A stretch of 64,000 nt of DNA from Odobenus rosmarus divergens (GCF_000321225.1 NW_004451008.1:1217542-1281541), one strand, 5' to 3'; positions 1 through 12,899 are shown, counted from the stretch's first letter. The notes: generated from the sequence alone by a model not told the origin. Numbers and translations: made by a program.

Positions 1-185
1 GGGAGGGATGGGGTGGCTGGGTGATGGACATTGGGGAGGGTATGTGTTATGGTGAGCGCTGTGAATTGTGTAAGACTGATGAATCACAGACCTGTACCCC
101 GAAACAAATAATACATTATAGGTTAATAAATTAGAGGATAAATACACAGCAAATGGGAAAAATAAAAAAATTAAAAAAAAATAAA
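1..185 (+). mobile_element. Carnivore L1 3' end, cut by the window start
   Basis: It matches the same L1 3' UTR segment as 46715-46850 in this window (GGGAGGGATGGGGTGGCTGG; then AAACAAATAATACATTATA), followed by an A-rich tail and a C-run (187-197). The 5' part lies outside the window. Confidence 0.85.
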
Positions 186-2750
186 AGCCCCCCCCCCAAA
201 AAAAGTTCCAACACTCTAATCACCTAGTTGGTTCCCCTGGCAACCAGCCCCCATCCTTAGTTGGGATTCAAAAGTCATCTCATTAACATAACAAAAGACA
301 ATTTTATAGTTCATCACCTGGAAAATTCCAAAGAACTTGGGAGCTCTGTGCCAGAAACGGGGATAAAGACCAAATATGTATTTCTTATTATAAATCATAA
401 TATTATGAGAGGCAGCCTGACAAACCTCACTGTGAATCCAGACTCTGCCATTTCCTGGATATTTGACCATGGAGAAGAACCATCCTCTCTTCCCCTTCAT
501 TCCTCATTTGTTGTAAGCATTTTATGGTATGTTGCATGGACTTCTCTTAGCACTGTGCCTATTGTACAGCTTTAAATTTGAGTAGTTGTTACTAATTCCT
601 ATCTTTGTCACAATGAAATGTATGTGGCTTTGAACAAGTCACATTTGGTCTTTGAACTTCAGTACCCCCATTTGAAAAATAAATAGATTATTTAGCATCT
701 CATTCAGCTGCAACAATTGATAATTCTATAAATGTACTATTAATTCAATGACATGTTTGAAAATTTAGTTTTGGGGCTCTCCAGAATAACTGTATAGGTT
801 TTCACATTCTGATGTTCTAGAAGTCCCCTTGAGTGCTTGACAGCTGCCCACTGAGAAATCAGGTTTTGATGGGGACGAATGAGTGCATCCTGGCTCAGCA
901 CCCTCTCCTAGCAGGGGTTCTGGGGCTGACTGTAGGGGTAAACACCTCCTCTTCAGATCTCTGTGGACTGAGGATGGTGGGGGAACCTCCTAACCCTTTC
1001 TGTCAGTGTGACCTTATGCTGTTCTGACTTCTCAGAACTTTTATTACCTTGTGTTAATCCTTACACAATCACCAAGCTCCTTCTAACTCTGACTATGTTA
1101 GAAATCATCCACTGGGCATTTCCCAATGGATGGCTAATCCACACTTATATGGAAAAAGAGCTTGTTGTGTGGGCGGATGGGCTTGTCGGTATTGGATGGC
1201 GTGGCATGTTCTTTTCTCAAATATTCTGTGGAAGTAGAATGGGACAAAATGAGGAGGTCTGGTCTGTACCAACACTACCTGGATGGGTGGACACAGTTCT
1301 AAGAACTCGAGCATCCCATGTATCTTGCCTGAGCCTGTTTCCTTGTGGGACAGGAGTCATCATTCAGCCTACCATTTGGCACTGTTAAAAATGAAAGGAC
1401 TATTATGGTTGTTGTTATTTTTCTGAACACTCAGGGTTTTGCACAGAGATACAATGAAAACATTGTATACCACACACTAAAAAACTGAAATATACACAAA
1501 AAGCTTTTATACCAAGTTAGAATTTGGAGCAGAAATTATTTATAAAACAGGCATTGCTACTGGGCATGTTTTGGTCAATTAAATTCTTTTTAAACTCTGG
1601 CTTCATGGTGTACTGGTTTTGGAATTAGTAATGATGAAACATTAGTTACACTTGTGAGTAATGGTTTTACTTACAACAGGATGAAAATGTTAACCCAGTG
1701 GTGCCCAGAACCAAACATAAGACCTCCAAGTGGTTACCATCCTGCATGTCAGAGGTCATGGTCATCACTATTAACCTTTAGTTGGGTGGTTGAGACACAC
1801 ACAACAACTAACATTTTACTTTGCAGCTTTACCTGGCTGTTCTCTCTGTGCTTCAATCCTTTTGAAAGTACTTGCCATCAACTTTTTTTTTTTTTTTTTA
1901 CTGGCAGAGAAACTGGGTCTCAGAAAAATTGATTTGGCCAAATTCCCACAGATCGTAGGTACTGACAAAGCCCAGGAGGTCATGAGGCAGCGAAACAGTA
2001 GAGAGAGCAGGGTCTGAAGTCAGGCATCAGCTGGTGTGGGTACCTGAGGCACCTGGGAATAGTTACTATGTGTGAAGGGGGGTAATGACTATTTCATGGA
2101 GATAAGGTGTACAGTGCTTAGCCCAGGGCTGGGCACTTACTTAAATCCTTAATAAAAGTTAGATGCTTCTTTTTCTTTTTCTTTTTTCTTTTTCTTCTTC
2201 CTCTCTTTCCTCTTCCTCCCCTTCTCCTTCATCATCCACCTCACTTGCCACTGGAGCACATGGTTGTTGACAAACACAGCCGCAGGCAACCTCCTACTTA
2301 CACAGTTTCCCCAAACCACCCAGGAATATTCCCCCTCAAACCGGTCTGGGATTGACTAAATTTCCTCTTCCCTTTCTGCTTGTGTGTTCTGGGCTTTAGA
2401 GATTTTCCTCCCCTCTTGTCTTTCCCTCCCTCTGCTTTTGCAGTTAGCCCTTCAGCCTGAGGTTTGACCTTACCTGGCTCTGGAGTGAGGGATGCTGGGG
2501 GCAGTGCTTTATTTTGGGTGGAAATGGGGGGAGAAAAGGAAAAGCTGGAGCAACTCCTCTCTCTAGCTTTCCTCGGGAAAGATCCCTGCTCTGATCTCCC
2601 AGAGCCCATCCCAGCTGTCACCCTCCCCTAGACCTGCATTTCTTTCTCCCCGGCTTAACTCCTTTGCTCCATCCCTTAGGGTCAACCTCCCAGCAAATCT
2701 GCTTTTCCTCTGCACCATGGGCTGTGTAGCTATCCTCTGTGTTTGCAAAG
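186..2750. other. Gene-free unique DNA
   Basis: A C-run at 187-197, a T-run at 1882-1898 and the pyrimidine tract at 2165-2232 are the only landmarks. Open frames here are short and without domains. Confidence 0.6.
2165..2232 (+). repeat. Pyrimidine-rich tract
   Basis: CTTCTTTTTCTTTTTCTTTT passing into CTCTTTCCTCTTCCTCCCCT. Confidence 0.9.
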
Positions 2751-2754
2751 AACT

Positions 2755-2915
2755 CATGTTAGCAGCAGTATCACCTGAGAACTTGCTGGAGTCGCACAGT
2801 CTCTGAAGTCCTGCAGCAGACTTACTGACGGAGAACTCCAGAGAGGGAGCCCAGCCATCCGTATTTTAACAAGCTCCCCCAGGTCATTCGGATGCACCCA
2901 AAGTGTGAAAATCAC
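2755..2915 (+). mobile_element. MER5-type (hAT-Charlie) fragment
   Basis: Words ATCACCTGAGAACTTGCTGG and TTTTAACAAGCTCCCCCAGG fit MER5 copies. Confidence 0.7.
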
Positions 2916-3094
2916 CTTTCTAAGGAAGCTGAGAACCTGTGCGTTCCACCTTGCTTCTTGCTACTCGCAGTGAGAACGTCACAGGTGTTTGTTAGAGGCT
3001 GTGTCCTTGCCGCAGGCGCGGGGCATGGGGACTGGAGGCGGAGGGTGGAGGAACTCACGGTGAGCTCTGCTCTGGGGGAAAGGAAGGGGCAAAG

Positions 3095-3235
3095 GGGCAG
3101 GAATCAAATATTTCCTGAGTATTTACTACGTGTCAGGCACTTGGCATCTACTGCTTCCTTTTATCTTTAATTTAACAATTAAAAAATAAATGTTATTTAT
3201 CCCTACATTGCAGTTGGGGAATCTGAGCTGCTGGG
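3095..3235 (-). mobile_element. MIR fragment
   Basis: TATTTACTACGTGTCAGGCAC then TTATCCCTACATTGCAGTTG, the reversed MIR order. Confidence 0.7.
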
Positions 3236-3334
3236 GTGGGAAAAGGATGCAAAGAGGGGCGACACTGACATAGACTTGGGTCCACAAACTGGACCACAGA
3301 TGGGGCAGGATGTTGTATAAGAAGAGCCCAGTAT

Positions 3335-3420
3335 GGGGCACCTTCATGTTACCGGTGGGGAAACTGAGGGCCAGAGAGAAGAAAGGACCTGCCCAAGGTC
3401 ACATAGAAAGGCAATGTCTA
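3335..3420 (-). mobile_element. MIR fragment
   Basis: GGGGAAACTGAGGGCCAGAG and CTGCCCAAGGTCACATAG, the reversed MIR core. Confidence 0.75.
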
Positions 3421-3606
3421 AGGACGCCTGAGTGTCTCAGTTGATTGAGCATCTGCCTTTGGCTCAGCTCATGATCCCAGAGTCCTGGGATCGAGTCCAG
3501 CATTGGGCTCCTTGCTCAGTGGGGAGCCTCCTTTTCCTTCTGCCTACCGCTTTCTCTCTCTCTCTCTGACAAACAAAGTCTTAAAAAAAAATAAAAGAGA
3601 AAGAAA
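3421..3606 (+). mobile_element. Can-SINE
   Basis: Head GGACGCCTGAGTGTCTCAGT, CT-rich middle and A-rich tail. Perfect 15-bp target duplication GAAAGGCAATGTCTA at 3406-3420 and 3607-3621. Confidence 0.95.
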
Positions 3607-3689
3607 GAAAGGCAATGTCTAGTAATTTCCCATCCGGTGCTCTGCCCCCCTCCCTATCAACAAACAGTTTCTTGCATTTTTACAAATTG

Positions 3690-4000
3690 TTTTTAAACTT
3701 TTTATTTTGAAGTAATTTCAGATTGACAGAAAAGCTGGAGAAGCAGTCTAGATTTCCATTACATCCCTCACTCTGCTTCCCCTAAAGGTAACATCTTACA
3801 TATTCATAGTGTAGTTGTCAAGAACTTTGAGGTTTAATTAAACCTTTTATTTTGAGGTCATTGTAGATTTACATTCAGTTCAAAGAAATCATGCAGAGTT
3901 CCTGTGTATCTATCATGCAGTTTTCCCCAATGGGAATATTTTAACCAGAACTTTTATGTTTGTTGATATGTTTTCGTTTTATTTTTTAAGTTCATCCTCA
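3690..4000. mobile_element. Old L1-type fragment with two similar subunits
   Basis: Two related blocks, beginning CTTTTTATTTTGAAGTAATT (3698) and CCTTTTATTTTGAGGTCATT (3843), resemble a common L1 3' region. The second looks like a repeat of the first about 145 bp downstream. Confidence 0.5.
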
Positions 4001-4009
4001 CTCAGGAGA

Positions 4010-5509
4010 AAGTGTTCAGATTTCTTCTGAGGGGCCAAAGAAGACAGAAAATAAAAAGAAATAAGAATGATAGCAGTTTTCTCAGCAGGAAAGATGAGCA
4101 TTCTGCTTTTTCTGGACCCACTGTTGCTTCTCCAGGGACCTCTCATGCCTTCCAACAAAAACCTCTGGGGCTAAGGTCCTGCAGGTGCCTTTGGAAGAGA
4201 ATCGTGTGGGCAGGAGGCAGGAAGGAACAGGGGCGGTGTTCCAAGAGCTTCAAACATCAGGAAGATCATTCGCCCTTGAGAGGGACCTTGGAGGTCAGCC
4301 ACCCCATTCTGCATCTGCCCCTTGTGTCTCTATAAACCTCTGCTCTAGCATCGCCAATGCTGGGAACTCGCCCTTATTCAAAAGCTGTGATAACTTGGGG
4401 GTGCTGGTAAGTTCTTTCACTAGACATGGCAGCAGGACAGTGTTTTCTTGTTCCTTGTCATATTCCTACCACCCAGACACAGTGCTCAGTAAATACTAGG
4501 TGCATGAATGGCTGAACGAATGAAGCAATGAGCAGATATTCTGCCCAGCTTGTGAGGTTGGAGGCACAGTCTTTCTCTGAAAGAGGGGGGTGAGGAGCTG
4601 CCTGGGATGCTGGGACCACGACAGAGCCCAGCCTGCCGGGGACAGAGCCAAGTGCCTGTGTCTTGTTGAGGGTAGGATCTCTGGAACTGGAGAGAGATGG
4701 AGAGCTCCAGGGTAAGACGTCTCTGGGGCAGAGACAGGACTCTTTCAAGTGTTCCTAGCGCCTGGCTGAGTGGCTGCCTTCCTCCACAGCCCTGACTTAT
4801 TACATTCCTGGTAAGTTGAGGGAAATTCGATCCATATGTTCCTGGGGTTATTTACACGATTCTCAGCAAGATGCTGCCATTGTGTAAGAGCCATTTGACG
4901 TCGATGGTGCTGCTGTCCTTTTTCCATTCTGGAAGAAAAGCCAACTCCCCAGTCCCTGGAGAAGGAGGGGCAGGAGGACAGGGAGCAGTCATCTGGGGCT
5001 TGATCCACCAGGCAATGCAGTGTCTAGGCAGAAAGCGTTCAGTGGACCTCCAGGGGGAGGCTGAAGAGAGAGGGGAAGACAGGAGCATTGGCAGGTCGCT
5101 GCTCCCAGGACTCTTGCCCAGCCTGCACCCATGGGGGCTCTGCCATCAGGACCTCAGCAAGAGGGTGGAGGTGGGAGCCCCTCAATCATGCACAGAAGAG
5201 CAGGAAGGATAGCAGGAAGATGGGGACTTCTAGGAAAGGAACTTAGGTTTGCATAACTGTAGACCTCAGTTTCCCCTTCTGCAAAGTGTGCGGCTGCACT
5301 CTGTTCCACAGTCTTTGTAGGTGCCAATAGACTATTCTAGAACACTTTTTTTGGTCTTATTGTGAGTATTATCTGGCACTGCTTAGATAAATCATTTTCA
5401 AGAAAATATTTTTACCACAATCCTCAGTAAGAAATACATTTTATACACTAACCCCAGTATATATAAATGAAACAATGTTTTCACAAATCAATGCTTATCC
5501 TTCCTACAA
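4010..5509. other. Gene-free unique DNA
   Basis: Moderately GC-rich. Overlapping open frames on both strands (for example 4871-5212) have no start context, splice partner or family likeness that I can see. Confidence 0.6.
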
Positions 5510-6255
5510 GGATGGACATGTAGATCAATGGAACAGAAGAGTCCAGAAATAAACCTGTATATTTATGATCAATGAATTTCCAATAGGATGCCAAAGCCAT
5601 TCAATGGGGAAAGATTGCCAATTTATGTTTTTTTTTTAAGGTTTTATTTGTTTGAGAGAGAGAGAGCACAAGCTGGGGGGAAGGGCAGAGGGAGAAGTAG
5701 ATGCCTCGCTGAGCAGGGAGCCTGATGCAGGGCTCGATCCCAGGACCCTGGGATCAAGACCTGAGCCAAAGGTAGATGCTTAACTGACTGAGCCGCCCAG
5801 GAACCCCTAAAGATCACCACTTAAAATGGTGGTGGCAACAATTAGACATGCACATGCCAAAATACATAGACTTAGACTCTTACTTCTCATGATACAAAAG
5901 TATGAATTAAAAATGGATCATAGACTGGAATGTAAGGAACACACTGTGTGTACACAGAATAAGAATGATCCTCATAAACGTTATGCTACGTGAAAGAAGC
6001 CAAACATGAAAGACTAAACATTTTGTGTTTCCCTTTATATGAAGTTTCTAGAAAAGGCAAGACATTAGAGACGGAAAGCAGATCCGATATGCACACAAGC
6101 TGTCAGGCTACTCACAGGCCTGAGGGAATTTTCTGGAGGGTGGCAGCATTCTAAACCATGATGATGATTGCACAGCTGTGTAAATTTGCTGAAAATGGTC
6201 ACACTGTACACTTATCAGGGATGAATTTTATGGTATACAAATTATAACTCAAAGA
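5510..6255 (+). mobile_element. Old L1 ORF2 end and 3' UTR, split by a Can-SINE
   Basis: The left part (5510-5627) reads the L1 ORF2 words around ATCAATGGAACAGAAGAGTCC. The right part (5808-6255) contains L1M-type 3' UTR words ending GAATTTTATGGTATACAAAT. A SINE at 5628-5807 lies between them. Confidence 0.75.
5628..5807 (-). mobile_element. Can-SINE nested in an old L1
   Basis: T-run, then GAGAGAGAGAG, then GCTCGATCCCAGGACCCTGG and a reversed head near GAGCCGCCCAGG. Confidence 0.9.
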
Positions 6256-6449
6256 GACATATCCGCTAATAAGAGTAAATGTAAATGATAAAGATGATAA
6301 AGGAGTTGTTCAGTTGTGTTCTTTGGGCGTGATGAGTTCATTCCAAACCACCTCTTACTACTTGACCAGTCTCCCTCTGTAACATCCGTAGCATCATTAC
6401 CGGTGGATATACTGCTCATAAATGAGTAGCCATTTGAAAATATTAGAAT

Positions 6450-6645
6450 AGAGCGCCTGGGTGGCTCAGTTGGTTGAGCAACTGCCTTCGGCTCAGGTCC
6501 TGATCCGGGAGTCCTGGGATCGAGTCCCACATGGGGCTCCCTGCTCTGCAGGGAGTCTGCTTCTCCCTCTGACCCTACCCCCGCTCATGCTCTCTCTCTC
6601 TCTCATTCTCTCTCTCAAATAAATAAATAAAATCTTAAAAAAAGA
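6450..6645 (+). mobile_element. Can-SINE (subtype with CTGACCCTACCCCC middle)
   Basis: Full-length element with AAATAAATAAATAAAATCTT tail. Perfect 14-bp target duplication GAAAATATTAGAAT at 6436-6449 and 6646-6659. Confidence 0.95.
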
Positions 6646-6712
6646 GAAAATATTAGAATTGATATGTAGTGATTTATAAAGAAAACTAAACTCTTTTAAG
6701 AAAAGGAGTTTA

Positions 6713-6892
6713 GGGGCACACCTGGGTGGCTTGGTTGGTTAAGCATCTGACTCTTGATTTTGGCCCAGGTCATGATTTCATGGGTTGTGGGATCAAGCCC
6801 TGCATCTGGCTCTGTGCTCAGCATGGAGTCTGTTTGAAGATTCTCTCCCTCTTCCCCCACCCCCAAATAAGTAAATAAATCTTTAAAGAAAA
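6713..6892 (+). mobile_element. Older, diverged Can-SINE
   Basis: Head GGGGCACACCTGGGTGGCTT and a tRNA-like B-box region with several changes. Target duplication AGAAAAGGAGTTTA at 6699-6712 and 6893-6906. It sits 53 bp from the preceding SINE. Confidence 0.93.
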
Positions 6893-6906
6893 AGAAAAGG
6901 AGTTTA

Positions 6907-7342
6907 TTAATCTAAGTGTCTTCCAACACGTTTATATGTAATACCATCCCATGGCATTGGTATACCAGAATTAGCCATAGTTTCAAGCATGTAAGTTTGT
7001 CAAACTCACTAAGGGCACAATCTGTTGGTTCTGAATACTTGTGAAACACGAGGAAGAATGTTCTGTGTCTCGTTAGTAGCTTAGGATAGGAACCAGATAC
7101 CTCCAAAAGTTTCCTACCCAGTTTAGTGGCTTCCAAACCTCATTGTGTTTTACTAACAGCCCCCACCCTCAAGATCTACACAAACAGAATCTCTTGGAGG
7201 CCAGACGCTCTTGGGGATCCTTGCAAAGCTCCCCAGATGGTCAGGGAGATTTGTGAGGTTTGTTTGATGAAATCAGCATCATCAGTTTTGAGATAGATCA
7301 CAAAGAACTGGCTTCCAATTATGGTTAAAATATCAAGGTTTG
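6907..7342. other. Gene-free unique DNA between SINEs
   Basis: Nothing recognised except a faint MER5-like phrase near 7170-7260. Confidence 0.5.
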
Positions 7343-7358
7343 CAAATGAGCCACTTTA

Positions 7359-7576
7359 TTTTTTTAAAGATTTTATTTATTTATTTGAGAGAGAGAGGGA
7401 GCAGGAGAAGAGTGAGCACAAGTGGGGGGAGAGGCAGGGGGAAGGGCAGGGGGAGGAACATGGGGAGGGGCAGCAGGAGAGGCAAAGTCCCCGCTGAGCA
7501 AGGCTCCATCCCAGGACCGTGGATCAGGACCTGAGCAGAAGGCATACGCTTAACTGTCTGAGCCACCCAGGCGCCC
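7359..7576 (-). mobile_element. Can-SINE with a G-rich expanded middle
   Basis: Reversed tail TTTTAAAGATTTTATTTATT to reversed head GAGCCACCCAGGCGCCCC. The middle has an unusual GGGGAAGG/GGGGAGG array (7425-7470). Flanks CAAATGAGCCACTTTA and CAAATGAGTTACTTTA differ at two bases. Confidence 0.93.
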
Positions 7577-8739
7577 CAAATGAGTTACTTTAAAAAACAT
7601 TTATAAAGCAGAGTATAGACTGAGTTGTCTCCACAGTCCTACCACCCACTCTTCCTCACCCTCACATCTTTAGAAAAGAGTGGAGTAACAGTTGGTAGGC
7701 TAGAATTTTCCTAAGTCCTGGGATCTCAAGTGGATAACCTCAGATCCTTAGCTTTTAAAAGCCTCATAATTCTTTTCAGTCAAATAGAGAATATCATCAA
7801 TTAATTTTTTAAATTGTTGGCTGCTGTGAGATCAAGTCACCTTCCTGTGCTTGCAGAAGCTAATTTTTAACCAAGTGCAGAGTTTATGTTTGCCAGATTA
7901 AAGCTGGGTTTTAGTTCTTCACTCTTAACGTCTTTTTGAATCTTCATTAAGTTATTTAATGAACTTCACTATTTCTCTCAGATTTATATCAACTCAGATT
8001 TTGGCCAAGTGAGCTGATATATTTATGGTATTTCTTTTCTTTGTACCACCCTTGAATCAACCTGTGAACCCGTTTTCGAGCATACCTCCCCTCCCCTCCA
8101 AGAGAGGCTCTGGACCTCTCCCCTGCTCCAGCTCCTCTCCGGGATGCTCCCTTCTCCCGCCACCCTCCCTCCTGGACTCTCTGCTGTGATCTCCACCAAC
8201 TCCACCTCCATAGCAGACAGGGATAGTCAAGTTTTCCCGCCTGAACACCCAAATCCTTCTCTGGCACCTATATCCTTCCCCATCCATTTTCTTTCCCGGC
8301 CAGGCTTCTGGAGGGAGGAAGAGCTCCTGGAGTGTCAGTACATTTCTCCAGTTACTCCAGACCCTCTATTGTCTGGTGCTGTCCCCATTATTCCAACAAA
8401 CCACCCACTGGATAGTCATTCAGGACCTCCTCATTGCCCAAAGCCAATCAACCCATTTTCTGTTCACACCTAATTTAACTTTCCTGGTGAGTTTGCTTTG
8501 GGGGACCATTCTCTCCGCCTTAAAACAATTTTCCTGTGGTCTTACAGGCACAATTCCCTTATTCCCTGGTCCCTCCAATTGCTCCCCCCTCAGCAGTCAC
8601 CACAAGGCATCTTTTTCACAGCCCATCCCTTACTGTGTCGCCTTCTGTCCTTGGTCCCTCGCCTCTTCTTATTCTTCTCCAGGGCTCCTTCCAGTGTGGC
8701 CCTTGTCCCTTTGTACCAGAAGCACCCAAAGAGCTTAAT

Positions 8740-8830
8740 TCTTGCTGAAAGTGCAGAGTCCCGGGACCGCCAAGCCCAGACCTACCGAATCAGAATCTGT
8801 GGGGGGGGGGGGGAAGGGGGGCTGGGACTC
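8740..8830 (+). mobile_element. MER5-type internal fragment with a 13-G run
   Basis: CCCAGACCTACCGAATCAGA is the typical MER5 core. The GGGG part has grown to 13 G (8801-8813). Confidence 0.6.
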
Positions 8831-9819
8831 TGCATTGTAAAACTCCCATTTCACTGTTGTCCTTAAAATCCTTCGCAGGGATCTCAGTGCTGGAAACGGA
8901 GGCGAAGCTGCCAATGCTGGTGTTAGAACCCTCGTGGGCTGGCCCCTGTGCAGCTCCTGGGTTTGCCTTTGCCACCCACAACTCAGATGCATTCTGTACT
9001 GCAGGCATACCCTTAACGCACCTGCTTGTTTACACCTGTTTCTGTTGCCAGATGCCCTCCGCCAGAGCTCACCCGAGTTCACCTTCAAGTCTCAGAAACT
9101 GCCTTGAGCCTCACAGCCGCACCTCAGTGTCCTCCCTTTGACCTTTGAGCACCTGTGTGTAGGACTCCCCGCACGGTATTGTGATGGATGATTGACTTGG
9201 CTGGACCACCACATGATAGGGACCATGTCTTGCTCTCTCCAGGACCCCGAACTATACAGGGTCCGCAGCATGGAACAGGAAGACAGTGGTCCTGGCGACA
9301 TGTGCAGCATGCTGTACTGCCCGCCCAGGTGATGGGGGACTTCACTCATCTGCTCATGTTCTCCAGGCTCCAGGCTGGGTCCTGGGATGCAGAGCATGAA
9401 CAGTCTTTGCTCTCAAAGGTCTCTTGTTGAGGGAGGGATGCAGAAAAGTCAGCAGGAGAACCTGGGTAGAGAAGGCTGTTGCACAGGGAAACTTAGGGAA
9501 ATGTAGGAGCACAGAGGAGGACAGTCAGCCCAGACATTGGTCCCAGATGGAAAATTCCTGTCCCAGAAGAGCAAAGTCGTAGGAAAAGTTAACATTGCAC
9601 AGGGAGGGGAAGTGCTCTGGAAGGAGAATGTGAAGGCCAAAGCTTCAAGGTCGGCTCTGCCACTGATAAGCCACCCACCACATGGCTTATGCAATCCCTG
9701 AGCCTCAACTTACATGTAAGTAAAGGGAAGAGTTTGAACTGAGTTCCGTTTTGAAATCGGTAAAAAGATAGAAATACAAACAACGCAAGAATGTGTTGTA
9801 AAGGTGCATTAATAAGTTG

Positions 9820-9838
9820 TGACCACCAGATAGCACCA
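9820..9838 (+). promoter_or_regulatory. Weak CTCF-like motif
   Basis: TGACCACCAGATAGCACCA has the CCACCAG core and a partial GCAC end. Confidence 0.25.
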
Positions 9839-10984
9839 GAGGATCACTTTTAGCACGAACTCTGGGCTTTGCCTCCATAACTGAAACCTCATGGCGGAGA
9901 GCGGGGTCCAGGAGAATTTGAGGCTGATAGATACCACCAGCTCGAGGCTTGGCCTTTCTGTCAGGCTCTTCTGAGACAAATGAGCAGAAATTCTCATTTA
10001 AAACTCCTCACTTTGGGGGAACTAGGCATTTGTTACCTGTAAATACACAAAGCCTATTCCAGCATTCCCCATGCTCCCGCTCTGGTTCTGACCCCACATA
10101 CTGGACACACTGAGGGAGAGGTGTTGCTCAAGTCCCAGTGGGACAACCTGCTCACCCCTCACTCTGGGGGAGGGGGTAGGCATTGACCACAGGAAACAGC
10201 ATGCACTGCCTTGCAGAGGACACGTCCCATTCCTGGGGTTTTAAGCAAAGCTGAGCAGTTGGGAAGTTGACAAGTTTATTCTAGATCCTGATGTGGTTGG
10301 ATTTGAATCAGAGACCCCTGTTAGGATCATAATAAAGCCGCAGACCCTCTCCTTCAGAACACTCACGATATGCATGTTATTTCAACTGCTTCCAGACCTT
10401 TGCCTAGGGACCCTTCAGGGTTCCCCTCGACCTTAAGAACTTATGTGTAGCCATTCTCCATGATCAGCTATGCACCTTCTTAATTTCTCCTTAGAGCTTC
10501 TTAATTTCTAGTAAGACTATTTCCTCCTGAGATGGTTATTTTCCTCCAGCAAACAAGTAGTGGCAATGATGGGTTCCAAGTCTTAGGATGGCTAATATCT
10601 AAACAGTGGACCATGCACAGATCAGTTAGCTCTAACTCTGATGTGTTTGGACCTGGGTTTTCATGTGAGCACTTTGGCTGCCCAGAGAGGCTTCATTCTG
10701 AAACTCGCCTCCAGGGGAGGCTGAAGAGCTGCAGATGTCCCCAGCTGGGCGCTGCTTGCTGGGAACAGTACTTTTGCTACACAAGGAGAATTTGGAGCTT
10801 CTCGCCAGCTACTCATCCACATCTCCGTCTTGAGCTTTCTTTGTAAAGCTTTCTCTGTGCTAGAAAACTCCAAGGGTTCTGCCTGCTTTTCTATGTACAG
10901 CTGCTCTACACATTCGTGTCTTTGGGATTCTTTGCTTCCTGAAGCTAATCACCTAGAAGCATCTTAGGACAAAATAACTAGCAA

Positions 10985-11195
10985 TGACCTTGGGATGAGA
11001 GTCTCTGTCTGGTCCTGGCTCCGCCATTTATGAACGGTGAGACATCAAATATAAAATGGGGATAATGGCTCGTCTTTCTTGCTTCATAGGGTTTATTTAT
11101 TCGGCAAATATGCATGGAGTGCCTGTTATGTGCCGCTCACTGCTCCAAGCACTGTGGATACAACGGATGAGACAGACTTGACTACTCTGTCTCCA
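10985..11195 (+). mobile_element. MIR fragment with adjoining L2-like sequence
   Basis: CTGGCTCCGCCATTTATGA and AAAATGGGGATAATGGCT (MIR core, to about 11100), then CTGTTATGTGCCGCTCACTG (reversed L2/MIR tail). Confidence 0.6.
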
Positions 11196-11802
11196 TGAAG
11201 CCGACAGTGTAGGACAGTTTGAGAATCAAATCTGAAAATACCTCTCAATACCTTCTGTTGACTCTGTAGTGCTCTGCTGCCCTACACTCTTCCTACTCTT
11301 TTTGTTTGAATTGTTTTGTGACCCATTGTGGCAGGCGACACAGACTCAGGGTCACAAATGTCACATATATGGGAGAGTTACCTCCAAACAAAGTTGATGG
11401 CCCTCAACCCAGGTCCATGGGAAATTGCAAAGGGGCTGGCCACGCCTGTCCTCCTTCCTCCCTCATACTCTCTGTCCTGGAAGATAAATCGGTGGGACTG
11501 AGACCTCCATTATTTAAACAAGCCATAAAGTCCCCCATGGAGATTTGGGCAGGGAAGGGAGATCTTGTGGAGAATGTAGGTGGGACATCGCTGCCACCCC
11601 AGCACCCCAGGGCATCCTGGGTTCCACGTCTCTTGAGGGTCTGTCTCTCCGATCCCCCTGCCTTCTCCGTCACTGATGCTGGGTGCCCTGCTTCATAACT
11701 TCCCCTGCCCTGTGCCCTCACCTTTTGCTTTATTTATTTATTTTTTAGTGTCAATGATTTAGTATGGCATGGGGAAGGAATCCTGTTAAAAATTGAAAGG
11801 AA

Positions 11803-11903
11803 CAGCACTGGGTGTTATACCAAACAATGAATCACGGAACACTACATCAAAAACGAATGATGTAATGTATGGTGGTTAACATAACATAATAAGATAAAAT
11901 TTA
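11803..11903 (+). mobile_element. Short carnivore L1 3' end (about 100 bp) with target duplication
   Basis: It matches the last 100 bp of the 46.5-kb L1 copy (CACTACATCAAAAACGAATG and ATGTAATGTATGGTGGTTAA). AAAAATTGAAAGGAA flanks it at 11788-11802 and 11904-11918. Confidence 0.9.
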
Positions 11904-12899
11904 AAAAATTGAAAGGAAATAAAAAAGAAAATACTGAGCTGTACAAAATGAGAACCGTTTATGGAGAGTTTTGAGCAGAAGAATCTGCAGCAGGGAGCTC
12001 TGAATTCCTGCTTCAGGAATCTCTACTCCCCAGCATCCACCTTCACCGGTGCACCCCCAGCTGGCCTGGAACCTTCCATGGGAATGTCCTTACTGACTCT
12101 GCTCCATCTTGTTTCCTGGTCACTCAGGCGTGGGACCTATTCAAGGACAAACTCTAAATAACTTGAAACTAAGCCTTTTCTTCACTCCAAGCCCCCTCAC
12201 TAGTCCAAGTTTTTTGAAATGCGTTGAGATCACAGCTGATTTGAAGACACCTTCTACTTTTCTCCCCAGTACCTCTTGTATCCCTCCTCTCTCCTTAGCC
12301 CACCTCTGCGGAGCGTCAGTTTTCATGCTGCCTTGTATCTGTGCCCTCTGGTTGTGTCTCTCACAGGGAATTTTGGCTCAGTCAGGACACTTACTTTGGA
12401 AAACGGAACAGTAGCAAACCCAATGCAAGCAGAGGCTTTAAAAAAATGCCTGATTTCTCACTTGGACCTCTGACCTTGCCATGAGAGCATGCTTGGGCTG
12501 AGCTACTGGACAGATGTGACAGACATGTGACAGCTGACTGGAGAGTCCCCAGCAAACCTGCCAGCTGAGCAACCACAGACATGTGCATGAGCCCAGTCAA
12601 GATTGGCCAGGTAAGGTCAGGTCAGCACAACCTCTAAGTGACCTGTAGATTTTGAAAAATAATAGATGGGAAGTTTTAGGATGACTTGTTACTCAGCAAA
12701 TCCTAGCTGATACAGCGGTTGCTCAGACCATTATCATGCCTTTCTTAATAGAGCTTATGAAAGGTATTGGTAATTTAATGCTAGCTCATCTCCTGGCCTC
12801 CAGGCAACATTCTTCCAGTTCAGCTTCCAGTCTGATGTCAGAGTGATCCCCTCATGATATATTAGACTGAACCGAATTATTACCTGAAGAGAATGTGAG

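Larger units (their letters stand above)
7593..10984. other. Gene-free DNA with faint MIR/L2/MER5 traces
   Basis: C/T-rich at 8080-8740 with chance open frames, MER5 piece at 8740-8830, MIR-like words near 9650-9730, and a CTCF-like word at 9820. No exon found. Confidence 0.6.
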
